Below are positions 54,540 to 64,000 of a DNA stretch of 64,000 nucleotides, piece after piece. Position 1 is the first letter of the stretch. Every line of letters begins with the position of its first letter. Origin of the DNA: Cymodocea nodosa (lineage: Eukaryota; Streptophyta; Magnoliopsida; Alismatales; Cymodoceaceae); NCBI GenBank assembly GCA_036874045.1, contig CM072340.1:4045001-4109000 (forward strand), given 5' to 3'. A program made the translations under genes and the position numbers. The notes under the pieces are model-generated. The model worked only from the letters and a program-made list of their open reading frames with translations. It ran no database searches and was not told the DNA's origin.

Positions 54540-55800
54540 TTGGCTTCCCTCCCAAAGGAGGTATCAATTTCATTAATAGTTCTATTGACAAGGTTAGGCA
54601 CTACTTGCATTGGCAATCCTCTAGTAGGTCTAACTTCTATTGATTCCTTCTATCTAAGGGGTATATTTCTATTCATATTATGATTCTAAATGGCAGCATT
54701 TCCAAATACAAGATCTAGACGATTGTTTAATTATTGAATTATCTTTTCTAACTTCTTTATTCTAGATCCTTGTTCAATTAATGCTTCATAACTTATATTA
54801 TTGTCATTTATATTTTCTCCTCCTAGGAAATTGTTATTTCTCCAAGATAAGTTTGGGTGATTTCTCCAATTAGGGTTATAAGAATTTCCAAAGTTATCTT
54901 TTTGGTTTCTAGCATAAATAATATCTAAGTCGTTAATATTTGCATTCTTTTCTGCTAGTTTTTGATTAATGATAACTCTTCTATTTTTTTTGTTAACTCA
55001 GTTAATTTAACTTCAAGCATAGTGCTTGAATCTATTTCATGCATTCCTTTTGGCAATATTCTTTTATCTGTAATAGCTTTAGCTGAGTTTTTCCACTGTG
55101 CAATTCTTTTTGTAAAGTTTTTTAGGTATGCCCATGCTTCTTCACTACACAGTTTTAAAAATCTACTGACACGTAGATTCTAATAAAGATTTAGTTGAAA
55201 CATCTATGCCTTCATAAATTATACCTATTAATTATGCTTTACTCATTGCATGATGTGGACATTAAGTTAGTAAATCTTTAAATCTTTCAAATATATTTCC
55301 AGAATGATTCTCCTTGTTTTTGGCTACACATTAATATTTGTTTTTTCTTTTTAATCATTTGATGTGTTGGATAATATTTTTCTAGAAAAATAGAGCAAAA
55401 TTCAGTTCATGCAGAAATTGAATCAGGCGACAAAGTATATAACCATCTCTTAGCTGTGTCTTTTAAAGTAAAAGGAATATGTCTAAGTTTAATAGCATCA
55501 ATACTCATGTTCAACATTTTCATCATTTGACAAACTTCGTTAAATTCTCTAAGGAAATAATAGGCATCTTCTCTTTCTAATCCATGAAAGTGTGGCAATT
55601 GACTAATATAATTAGATTTCAATTCAAACCTATCTCCCTCAAAGTTTGGCAATCGAATACATGAAGGTTCATCAACTAATTTAGGATACAGAATTTTCCC
55701 TAATGGTTTTTCTACTGGAGTAGTCATATCTTTGTTCTTTTTTAAAGAAAGGTTAGCTACACCCTTAAGGATTTCGTTAAAGTCCAATTTAGAAAATATT
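54540..55800 (-). pseudogene. Athila-like gag of element A
   Basis: The ATG at 55787 begins MDFNEILKGVANLSLKKNKD. The open part (55787-55407) contains CIRLPNFEGDRFELKSNYIS, EDAYYFLREFNEVCQMMK and IPFTLKDTAKRWLYTL, the gypsy capsid core. Further on, in pieces with stops, come NQKDNFGNSYNPNWRNHPNL, SWRNNN, a short coiled segment (RIKKLEKIIQ) and RPTRGLPMQVVPNL, the Athila gag C-terminal landmarks. No zinc knuckle was seen before the frame ends at about 54540, and no protease follows; the F-box gene begins 216 bases on. Gag in cis would allow packaging only if pol came from elsewhere. Confidence 0.82.
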
Positions 55801-55858
55801 TTAAAGAAAGGTTAGTTACACCCTAAGGATTTCGTTAAAGTCCAATTTAGAAAATATT
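55741..55858 (-). repeat. 59-bp tandem duplication over the gag start
   Basis: TTTAAAGAAAGGTTAG...AGAAAATATT occurs at 55741-55800 and again at 55800-55858, with a few changes. Each copy contains the codons for LKGVANLS of gag; the outer copy is out of frame. Confidence 0.88.
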
Positions 55859-57015
55859 TCAATACTCTTCTATGTTGAATAATCCTATGTAGGTGTTCTT
55901 ACTAATCATTTAGTGCTAGGAGAACGAATCCATGTGCTCATAAACTCTTAACATAAAGTAAATAGCAGAAAATTAATTACATACTAGACTGATGCTTTGT
56001 TTTCAGTAAATAGTTGTTGACGGATGAATTTAAATCAGCTACTTCTCCTTCCAGTTCCTCAACGAATTTTCTTTTCTTTTCTTAAGTTCTGGTAACTTGT
56101 AAATAACATTTTGTTCTATATTTATAATGCATGTCCATAAGGCAAATGAATCTTGTTGCAAGAACGTGTCTTGTAACGTGTAGTATGATTCCTAATTTTA
56201 TGGATACGTGTTCCACTTCTAATTTCAAATTTCAGTAATAGCTAAATTGATGAAGTTTCGTTCATGGCTAAAAGAATAACCGCTCAGCTTAATCTATGAA
56301 CTAACCTCGTTGAGTTACAGCTAACTCAACGGACTAGCTTTGGTTACTATTCCTAACTCAATGAACTAATCTCATTGAGTTACAGCTAACTCAACGGACT
56401 AGCTTTGTCGCCTATTTGCTAACTCCACGGACTAACCTCGTTGAGTTACAGATAACTCAACGGAGTGACCTTATATTTTATTATTGACCTCGTGGAGTTA
56501 CAACGGACTTACTTCGTTGAGTTAACACTTAACAAATTTTTTTAAAACGTAATCATCGTATTAACTTCTATATTTTTTTTCTTCTCCTCTTTTTTTTCTC
56601 CTGCATTTTGTCAATTTAAATAAAGTTAAATATATGTCATTAATGTAGTGTTTTAATTTAAACTCATTTAAATAGGAACATTATATGCATAATTAACTTA
56701 TAGTTCATTTCTGTTATGCAGAATTTACATTTTACTTTTCAACATGTAGATATATTCTGACATTATCTAAGCATCGTGCATTTAAATATGTCATTCATAA
56801 AATTGTAAACTTTTAAACAGTCAGCAAATCTTTAAACAGTTATATAATATTCAATTCAATACAGTTCTTAGTTACACAAATTCAGAAACATCTAAAATTC
56901 AAACATTCATTTATATAAATAGTTTACATTTACATATAGTCAGATATATATTTTTTACAATACAAGTAGATGAACAATACATTTAGTCCTTCTTCCTAAG
57001 TTCATCTAGTTCCTT
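55859..57015. other. Noncoding leader of element A with inverted-motif array
   Basis: No gene. 56280-56530 holds at least eight alternating copies of CTCAACGGACTA and CTCGTTGAGTTA, forming repeated imperfect palindromes. 56570-57000 is plain AT-rich DNA. Confidence 0.7.
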
Positions 57016-57760
57016 CTAGAGCTTTTCTAATTGTTGTTCTAATTGATTTATATGTTCAACAGCTCCTATAATGTCTCTAGAAGGTCCAGCTATCTCAACA
57101 ACTACAGCATTATAATTTTTATACTCCTTCATTGAAATGGCTCTAGATTTTATCCTCTTGGATGTCCATTTCGTGAAGTCAATACTGTCCACCATCAACA
57201 GTGGAATCAGATCTCCATAAAATAATTTTTTTCTGTGTTGCTCTCAACTTAGAGCTAAAAACTAAAGACTAGTTTACTTTAATCTTATTTACAACTGCAT
57301 ATGTGACTTCTTTAACAAACTGACTTAATTCTATATCATGGCCTTGTCATTGGTAAACATTTTTAATCAAAATGTTAGCTACCATGTGTGCTTTACCATT
57401 TAAGTACTTCAATCTGTTTAATAGTGGCACACCAAGATTGATAGCTAAACAGTCTTTAATTTCCTATTCTGTCCACTCGACTATAGTTGTATTTTCCAGG
57501 ATTTCTAATCCTTCATTTTTCAATCCAAAAATGCTATGGAGAAGCTCTAGTGTTATCTATACAATAGCTTGCTCCACGCTAGCAATTAAACTTCCTTCTT
57601 CCTCTCTTAAATTGGCATAAAAGTAGGGCACTAAACTTTCATATATTGCATGACCTCTCTATTAAGAAATAAATTGCAGTAGACCTTGGAACTCAAATAA
57701 TTCTTTAATGTCATTCATGCCATCTGTTTGGTTGTGAAAGGTTAAATTAGAAAACTGGTT
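57016..57760 (-). pseudogene. Plant transposon-protein-like ORF in the element A leader
   Basis: Decayed ORF directly inside the 5' LTR. The minus-strand reading gives MNDIKELFEFQGLLQFIS, then VPYFYANLREEEGSLIASVE, LELLHSIFGLKNEGLEILEN, a damaged middle, and at 57198-57016 the open end piece (SIDFTKWTSKRIKSRAISMK, VEHINQLEQQLEKL). It aligns in order with the S2 extra ORF (RDLFEFQGLIKFL, FYSNLVKNG, IFEVLGLKNEG, CRIIASQ...MRAFSVKD), but the position is different: before gag here, after pol in S2. TAA/TAG stops and frameshifts are numerous. Function unknown; the plus-strand ORF 57372-57620 is only its shadow. Confidence 0.68.
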
Positions 57761-57791
57761 GAATTTGTTTTTATGCTTATATCAATAATGA

Positions 57792-59974
57792 CTTTTAGAA
57801 GTAAACGAACAACCTTTCACACAAATTAGATATTAAGTCCAATTTGTATTTTAACTGCAAGTGCACAGTGTATATTGTATTTGTGTGCAAGTACAGGTCG
57901 ATCCCATAAAGATTGAGTAAGAATTGTGTACTGTTTCTATTTTTATATTGGAGTTTATGTGTTCAATTAAGCACTCTATTGAGTTACAATTAACACAATG
58001 GACCTAGTTTGTGGAGTTATGGTTAACTCAACGGACTAACCTCGTGGACTTAAGTTAACTCCACGAGCCTGTCTTTTCAATTAAATACTATTATTTACAA
58101 AGGAATTCGGCCAACCATTGGGCAGCTCCACAGATTGTAAATAACATCAATTAAGCTCTTTAATGCTAGTTAACATTAGATTTACCATTAAGCAACACTA
58201 ACATTCAGATATTTCAAATAGTAACCATTAAAATCTTTAAGTATCTAGAACTAATTAATTTCAATAAATAGTACAACGATTTTATATTTTCTGAATCAAA
58301 CAAACGTAAAACATTCACAATACTAACAATGATAACATTAATCATGATACAAAACAAACGATACAACACTTTAATACTAAATGTAAACACAGATAATTTG
58401 TTGTTTTTGGTATTTTTGTTTTGATATGTTCCTGAAGATGAATGAAAGGTGAAATGCAAAAATCTCTATCGACAGTAAAAACTTCTGTTACTACATGCGA
58501 TGCGATTACACCATTGAAAATTTAATCACTTACAATCTTGCCTCCTCTCCCTATAGAATCATGAATCAAGAATTGTAAGTTGATCTCCTCTTCAACTTAC
58601 TAGCATCAACCTGAAACCAAAGCTAGAAGCTTTATGATCTCCTGAGATATGAGTCGATACTTGGTGAAAATGGCTTCTCTTCCCACGACGCGATCACTCC
58701 TCACAATGGTTGTTAGACATTGTGTTTGACTCGGAATCGACTCGACATCAGGAAAGTATCCTCACAGACCTTTGATGGTTGGTGATTTTGGTGGTGGTGT
58801 GGAGCTTCAAGGAACTTCCGACGTTTCCTATAGTTAGCACGGTTCTCCACCTCTACACACACACTTTCTTCGTCTTTTATCTCTTCTTTTATATTTCTTT
58901 CAGTAATAACCACTTTTGCTTAAATGATCGGTTGAATTTCCTTCATTCATATCAACGATGGTGATTTCTTCTTCATTCCACAAGTGAATTCCTACGTGAT
59001 ACGTGCAATCGTGGTTTTCCTTCGAATTTCCTGTTTCTGTAACTACTATAGTGGCATATTAGAAAATAAATGGTCCGTGGAGTTACAGATAACTCAACAG
59101 ACTTACTTCATTGATTTAACTATAAAACACATGCAATAAAGAAATAACATATAAGCTTACTAACCTAATGTGTTACCTTAGTGTATATTCAAGTAACTCA
59201 ACGCATATAGTTATACTAACTTAACGAGTTATACATTTGTAGTTCACGTGACATAATAAAGCATTTAAATTCAACACGTGCATAAATCTAACTTAACGAG
59301 TTCAGATATATAACGTACGGTTTTTACTCAATAACTCAATGAGTTCTCACATGATCTTTTTATACCTTTAAACTTGTAACTCAATGAGTTGACACATGAT
59401 CTTTCAACAAAAGGAACACTAACTAAACGAGTTGTTACTGTGTACTGTACATGATATAAATATATGCAAATAAAATGGATCATGCTTAATATTATAAAAC
59501 CACACTTAAATCAGGTTTTCAGATCACAACACATGTCCTAAATAAGTTGTATAAATAAAAGGATATTTTAGATACTTACAAATCTAACTATCTGATGCTT
59601 AGATGCATTTTGGATAGTTAATAGATAACTTATCGAAAATTTACTTAAGTTATGCATTATGGTTTCAACACGTGTACTCTAAGAAATAATAAAATATTCT
59701 TTAAGCACTTAAAACATAACTGTCTAGTATATGCAATATAACTCTCTAAAATAACAAAAAATTTGGATACTTAGGAATTTAAAACCTGCAACTTATCGAT
59801 AGTTCAGAAATGTACTTAATTTATGCTAATTCCTTGAAATTATATAGATTCCTTCATTAAAGCATATAACAGTGCAATTATAACATAATGGCTTAATTCT
59901 CATATGATAAGTTAAATATTATGCAATTAACCATCATTTAATCGTTAATATTATGCACTTTTTCATTCTAAATA
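57792..59974 (-). repeat. LTR-A shared by elements A and A' (about 2183 bp)
   Basis: Sense is minus, from a degraded start (TATTTAGAATG, 59974) to about 57792 at the TTTTAGAAG block. TATA box (minus TATAAAAG) at 58886-58893. U3 contains 59125-59515, which matches S-type LTR U3 (29070-29470) in order and orientation, and a CGGATA-type unit at 59560-59710. It serves as 5' LTR of A and 3' LTR of A'. Confidence 0.88.
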
Positions 59975-60159
59975 CTTTCCCCATACTTAAATTTTGCTAG
60001 TCCCTTAGCAAACTAAGATTTAACTAGTTGGTCTTTCTAAAGTTGCTAGAATTAATTTTTGATTTTGTTTCTTCAGAATACATAAATTAGATTACTATAT
60101 AGATATTCTGTATTTTTCAGCAATCTATTTTAACATTATTTTCTTCTCTTCAACCTGTA

Positions 60160-61085
60160 AATATATTTAAAACATATGTAAATTACATACAAAATATATT
60201 AACATCACATAGGTGGTAATTATATTATCATTTTTTCTTTTTTTCAACATTTGTTATCCTGAATTTTCTAATATGATTTCCAGAATAAATTTCAACTACA
60301 TATGAATCAAAACACAATCCAATTCAATATGATTAAAACAAGTAGAATAATGAATTGTATATCAGATAAACAACTTCAAAAGTCTATTCTAGAGACATAC
60401 TTCAGTAATCTTAGATAACAGAAAATATACTCGATTCAAAAGATATATGTATTTCACAAAACACTTTTATCTTTCCATAACAGTATTTGCATATTTGTAC
60501 TTTAAAAGTTAATTTAAAAAACTTGAATCATACAAGAGCTTTCTAGTGTACCCATGTATCGAGCTTTTAGTCAACAATCCCAGATCTGATCAGGATCTTA
60601 GGTTGCCAGATTTAAAGAGTCATTTTTCAAGTCAACAATCCTTACATATCTATTTGCTCAAGTACAAAAGGCTCGTGATCAAACAAGTCAATAAACTCTC
60701 AAAGTTTTTCTTTTTTTTCTTTTTCTTTTCAACATAGTATATGTACATATTCCATTAATACAAATGCAATAAAACACAAATCACATATAATCCTACCTCT
60801 ATTATTTATTAAAAATATGAATCCCTATCAATAAGCTTATAATCTTTCGGTAGTTTAATAAGATTTACACATAAATCATTCTACAAGTTTAATCAATCAA
60901 GTTAAATGTATCCTTGATCATATGTATTTCATTTAATCCAAAAATCAACATTTTAGCTCTTTCAGGATTTCAGATAATTTTCAGAGTTTCAGTTAAACAT
61001 TCTGATTTCTTTTTAAAATCGTGAAACTGTTAAATTCATAAAATTCAACAAAAACATAAGATACTATATCTAGATTTGTATTAAT
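60160..61085 (-). repeat. Shared noncoding module (A' copy)
   Basis: Matches 51570-52490 closely, and S2 37480-38430 in reverse complement. Strongest at 60530-60700 (GATCAGGATCTTAGGTTGCC, TTTAAAGAGTC). Confidence 0.8.
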
Positions 61086-61294
61086 AATAAAATTTTGTAG
61101 CATCTTATATAAGATTTTAAATATAACATTCAAGCAGTTATAGTAAATTGACAATCTCAATTATCGGATAGATATAGGAAATTGTAGTTAGTTACAGCAA
61201 ATTCATAAAAAAAATTTTCAATTTCCATAGAACTTTTGCAACACCATTCTAATTCCTCTAATTAACAAAATTACTTGGCTTTTAATCTAATTAC

Positions 61295-61337
61295 CTCCCC
61301 CCCCATACCTACATTTTGCATTGTCCTTAATGTAAAA
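61295..61337 (-). promoter_or_regulatory. Second polypurine tract plus hairpin (A')
   Basis: The minus strand has TATGGGGGGGGAGG, then the inverted repeat TTTTGCATTG-tcct-TAATGTAAAA (61314-61337), slightly decayed compared with the perfect stem at 52734-52757. Confidence 0.65.
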
Positions 61338-61824
61338 GATTTTACAGTAAATACAGTAATTGTAGCAGACATGAATATTGTTTCGTTGACTTAACACCTA
61401 ACCCAACGAACTTAATTTGTTGAGTTAATGAATAACTCCATGAATTGAGTTTAAATGTAACTTCAAGATTAGTAATCAATTACATACCTTGTTCTTTTGT
61501 TTCTCCTTCAATATCTACCGACTTTTGATTCTGAAAAACTATTCATTCACAAATAAAAGCAGAATATATAACAAAATAACATTTAGCAACAAAACATAAA
61601 TTATTAAATCAATATCTTATGTGGAACCTAGGCTCCTACACCTTTGGTGGCTCACAAGCAAGCCAGTTGGTTTCCTAGAATAGATACCAACAAATTGGAT
61701 TGATATTTTGTTTTTCTTTTCTTTTCTTTCTATAAAATAAAATTAAAACTTAAATTTTTCTTTCTTCTCTTTTTCTAAAAATAAATGCAGAATACACATA
61801 ACATTAAAAGTACAGAATCACAAT

Positions 61825-62542
61825 TTAAGAACATGTTTGAAGAGTAGTAACAAATGAAATAAACATGTCAGTCCAAACAAACTTTTTAGGCATAATTCTT
61901 CTTGCAATTAATTCTATTTTAATGCAGTTCATTTTCCTTTTTAACTTGTAAACTTGTAGTACGTTATCAATACTAAATATAAGTGTATTACCATTAATGA
62001 AATGAAATACAGAAAAGGATCCGTGTCTATTTCAAGATAATGTAGTTTTTTCTATTTCTACAGATATTTCAATATATTCCTCTTCCCATTTCCATTCATT
62101 TAGGTCTTTTATAATCCATATTTGAAATTTCATCAATTCATCCCACCATCTTATCAAACATAAAGTAGGATCATCATATTCATTATACCACATTCCTAAT
62201 TAAATTTTGTCATATTCTGCAGATGATGGTTTAGCTATATCACTCGGTATGGGCAATATTTCTATAAAGTCATTATCATAATTGTCTATACTTACTATGT
62301 ATAAATCTGATCTTAATGCAACCGATATATCTAACACTAAATATATATATGCATCAAGTATGACATGTATATTGTTAATTAATACTTTATGTCCTAGATA
62401 TATCATAGTATTTTTAGTCCAAGATCTATTCAAAAAATTATACACACTTAAGCATAAATCCTCATCCTAATTTCCAGTTGGTCTCCAGTAATACAATTTT
62501 TCAGGAATGGTTGAATTTTTATCAAAAAATGTTAAAGTTGAC
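61825..62542 (-). pseudogene. Captured F-box/FBA gene, C-terminal part (A')
   Basis: About 240 codons matching 53186-53905. It keeps LYIVSIDNYDNDFIEILPIP, YDDPTLCLIRWWDELMKF and QIWIIKDLNEWKWEEEYIEI, and, unlike copy A, an undamaged tail (FHFINGNTLIFSIDN, VLQVYKLKRK, ARRIMPKKFVWTDMF) ending at 61825. Stops fall at a Trp codon (near 62467), a Gln codon (near 62200) and a Trp codon (near 62037). At the 53845 stop of copy A this copy still has Trp. So the two copies broke independently, and their ancestor was open here. The F-box itself is missing because the inverted LTR-A cuts the gene at 62542. Confidence 0.82.
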
Positions 62543-62867
62543 TGTTTAGAATGAAAAAGTGCATATTATTAACGGTTAAATGATGGTTAATTGCATAATA
62601 TTTAGCTTATCATATGAGAATTAAGCCATTATGTTATAATTGTACTGTTATATGCTTTAATTGAAGAATCTACTTAATTTTGGGGAATTAATGTCAATTT
62701 AGTACATTTCTGAACTATCAGTAAGTTGAAGGTTGTGAAATTCTTAAGTATTCGAATTTTCTGATATTTCGAACAATTATGTGTAACAGACTGAACATGT
62801 TGGATAGTTATTTTTAAATTGCCGAACAATTATGTTTTCAAAGAATATTTTATTATTTCCTAAAGTA

Positions 62868-63280
62868 CACGTGTTAAAACCCTAATGCATGACTTAAGTG
62901 AACTTTCGGTGAGTTATCTCTAACTATCCGAAATTGCAGTTGGGCATCAGACAGTTATATGTGTAACCCTTCGAAATCTCTTTTTATTTATAAAATAGTT
63001 GTGGGCACGTGTCATGTTCTAGTAAAGTGACTTAAGTGGACTTTCGGTGAGTTATCTATAACTATCCGAAATGCATTTAAGCATCGGATAGTTAGACCTG
63101 TAACTCTCCAAAATGGGTATTTTATTATTAAACTACTGCTAACACATGCCAAGATTTGGTAGATTTACTTAAGTTATATATCGGTGAGTTAGCTGTAACT
63201 ATCCGAAATGCATCTAAGCATCGGATAATTAAGTTTATAAGTACCCGAAATGCACCTGAGCATTAGATAGTTAAATTTAT
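62868..63280 (+). repeat. Three tandem copies of a 138-bp U3 unit
   Basis: Each unit reads: CACGTG or CACATG, about 25 bases, ACTTAAGT, TCGGTGAGTTA, TAACTATCCGAAAT, about 10 bases, GCATCGGATAGTTA, TAACTCTCC or similar. Starts at 62868, 63006 and 63143. The same array in reverse orientation is at 13495-13780 and 150-430. Confidence 0.85.
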
Positions 63281-63504
63281 GCACGCGTTTTATAGTTAAA
63301 TCAACGAAGAAAGTCCGTTGAGTTATCTGTAACTCCATAGACTATTTATTTTCTAATATGCCATTGTAGCGGTTGCAGAAATAGGACAGTTGGAAGAAAA
63401 ACCACGATTGCATGTATTGCGCAGGGAGAAGAAATCATCACCGTTGATATGAATGAAGGAAATCCAACCGATCATTCAAGCAGAAGCAGTTACTACTAAA
63501 GAAA

Positions 63505-63512
63505 TATAAAAG
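63505..63512 (+). promoter_or_regulatory. TATA box of inverted LTR-A
   Basis: TATAAAAG lies about 960 bases into the LTR, downstream of the tandem U3 units. It is conserved on the minus strand at 13263-13270 and 58886-58893. Confidence 0.6.
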
Positions 63513-64000
63513 AAAAGAAGAAAAAGAAGTAGGTGTGATCGATGGACGGTTAGTGTATATAGAGGAGGAGCACCGAGCTTTCTATAGATAGTATCAGTGA
63601 TTCTCCAAAGTATCACACCAACCATCGTTACCACCACCATATCCACCATAATCGCCAACCATTGGAGGTTTGTGAGAATACTTTCTTGATGTCGGGACGA
63701 TTCTGAGCCAAACACAGTGCTTGACAACCATTGTGAGGAGTGATCGCGTCGCGGGAAGGGAAGCCATTTTCACCAAGCGTCGACTCATATTTCAGGTGAT
63801 CGTAAAGCTTTTAGCCTTGGCTTCGGGTTGATGCCTGTATGCTGAAGAGAAGATTATCTTGCAATTCTGGACTCGCGATTCTATAGGGAGAGGAGATAGA
63901 ATTGTAAGTGGTTTAATTTTCAGTGGTGTAATCGCGTTGCAAGTAGTGTTGGAAGTATTTACTGTCGAGTGAGATTACTTTACATTTCACCTTTCACCCA

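Larger units (their letters stand above)
49469..59974 (-). mobile_element. A: non-autonomous gypsy-type element with captured F-box gene (10.5 kb)
   Basis: Minus-strand order: LTR-A (59974-57792), plant transposon-protein-like ORF (57760-57016), noncoding motif array, Athila-like gag (55800-54540), F-box/FBA gene (54324-53186), second polypurine tract with hairpin, shared noncoding module, polypurine tract with hairpin, LTR-A (51396-49469). No protease, RT, RNase H or integrase is present. No primer-binding site could be identified next to 57791. The LTR ends contain the ACTGCAAGTGCAC...GTCGATCCCATA block of Athila/Tat LTRs, and gag agrees, so the lineage is Ty3/gypsy. Confidence 0.8.
59975..62542 (-). 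mobile_element. A': second partial copy of element A (3' part)
   Basis: It matches 51397-53905 in the same order: polypurine tract with hairpin (59975-60012), shared module (60160-61085), second polypurine tract with hairpin (61295-61337), motif-bearing spacer and the C-terminal F-box gene. It is cut at 62542 by an inverted LTR-A. With the LTR between them, A and A' form the LTR-internal-LTR-internal pattern of tandem elements produced by unequal recombination. Confidence 0.85.
62543..64000 (+). repeat. Inverted LTR-A, runs off the window
   Basis: It starts TGTTTAGAATG at 62543, in the opposite orientation to the other LTR-A copies, interrupting the A' F-box gene. Three tandem units of about 138 bp start at 62868, 63006 and 63143. 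TATA box TATAAAAG at 63505-63512. The bases before it (TTGAC) would be the target duplication if the far end, outside the window, is followed by the same five. Confidence 0.88.

Noticed and set aside
57776-57791. TGATATAAGC as a degraded Met-tRNA primer site of element A
   Set aside because: Too many differences from TGGTATCAGAGC and the spacing from the LTR end is not standard; left unassigned.

Overview
The window is plant nuclear DNA, most likely from a eudicot. It is AT-rich and consists almost entirely of LTR retrotransposons and their remnants, as in a gene-poor, pericentromere-like compartment. I see no intact host gene, tRNA, rRNA or CRISPR array. Plant origin is supported by Ty1/copia elements with a Met-tRNA primer site (TGGTATCAGAGC), sirevirus-like copia elements with an extra 3' gene, and Athila-like Ty3/gypsy elements with a TGGCGCC primer site. 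The species cannot be named from the sequence.

Layout. 1-734: fragment of a gypsy LTR family, here called LTR-A. 735-990: gag scrap. 1404-7321: Athila-like element Ath1 on the minus strand (pol, gag end, primer site, LTR). 7540-10355: 5' end of sirevirus-like element S4 (minus). 10356-16578: remnant of a second gypsy element, Ath2 (LTR end, polypurine tract, 3' noncoding DNA), with a solo LTR-A (12106-14077) inside. 16579-22668: sirevirus-like S3 (minus), cut off within reverse transcriptase. 22669-24565: gypsy integrase remnant. 24587-49452: a nest of four copia elements: C (+), split by N1 (minus, 27080-48349, duplicated target CCTAT), split by S1 (minus, 27914-43676, AAGAC), split by S2 (+, 32607-43304, CTTAA). 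49469-59974: gypsy-type element A (minus), with LTR-A at both ends, a gag, and a captured F-box gene where pol should be. 59975-62542: a second partial copy (A') sharing the middle LTR. 62543-64000: an inverted LTR-A that runs off the window.

Main biological point. The sirevirus-like copia elements (S1, S2) and the gypsy-type element A belong to different superfamilies yet share three things: a stretch of LTR U3 promoter DNA, about 0.9 kb of noncoding DNA, and an extra ORF resembling the plant-specific 'putative plant transposon protein' domain. Element A adds an intronless F-box/FBA gene in sense orientation. This looks like modular exchange between retroelement superfamilies plus host gene capture.

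All coding regions are decayed. Most premature stops can be explained by C-to-T or G-to-A changes, as expected of old, cytosine-methylated repeats. Boundaries given as approximate were set by comparing copies by eye.
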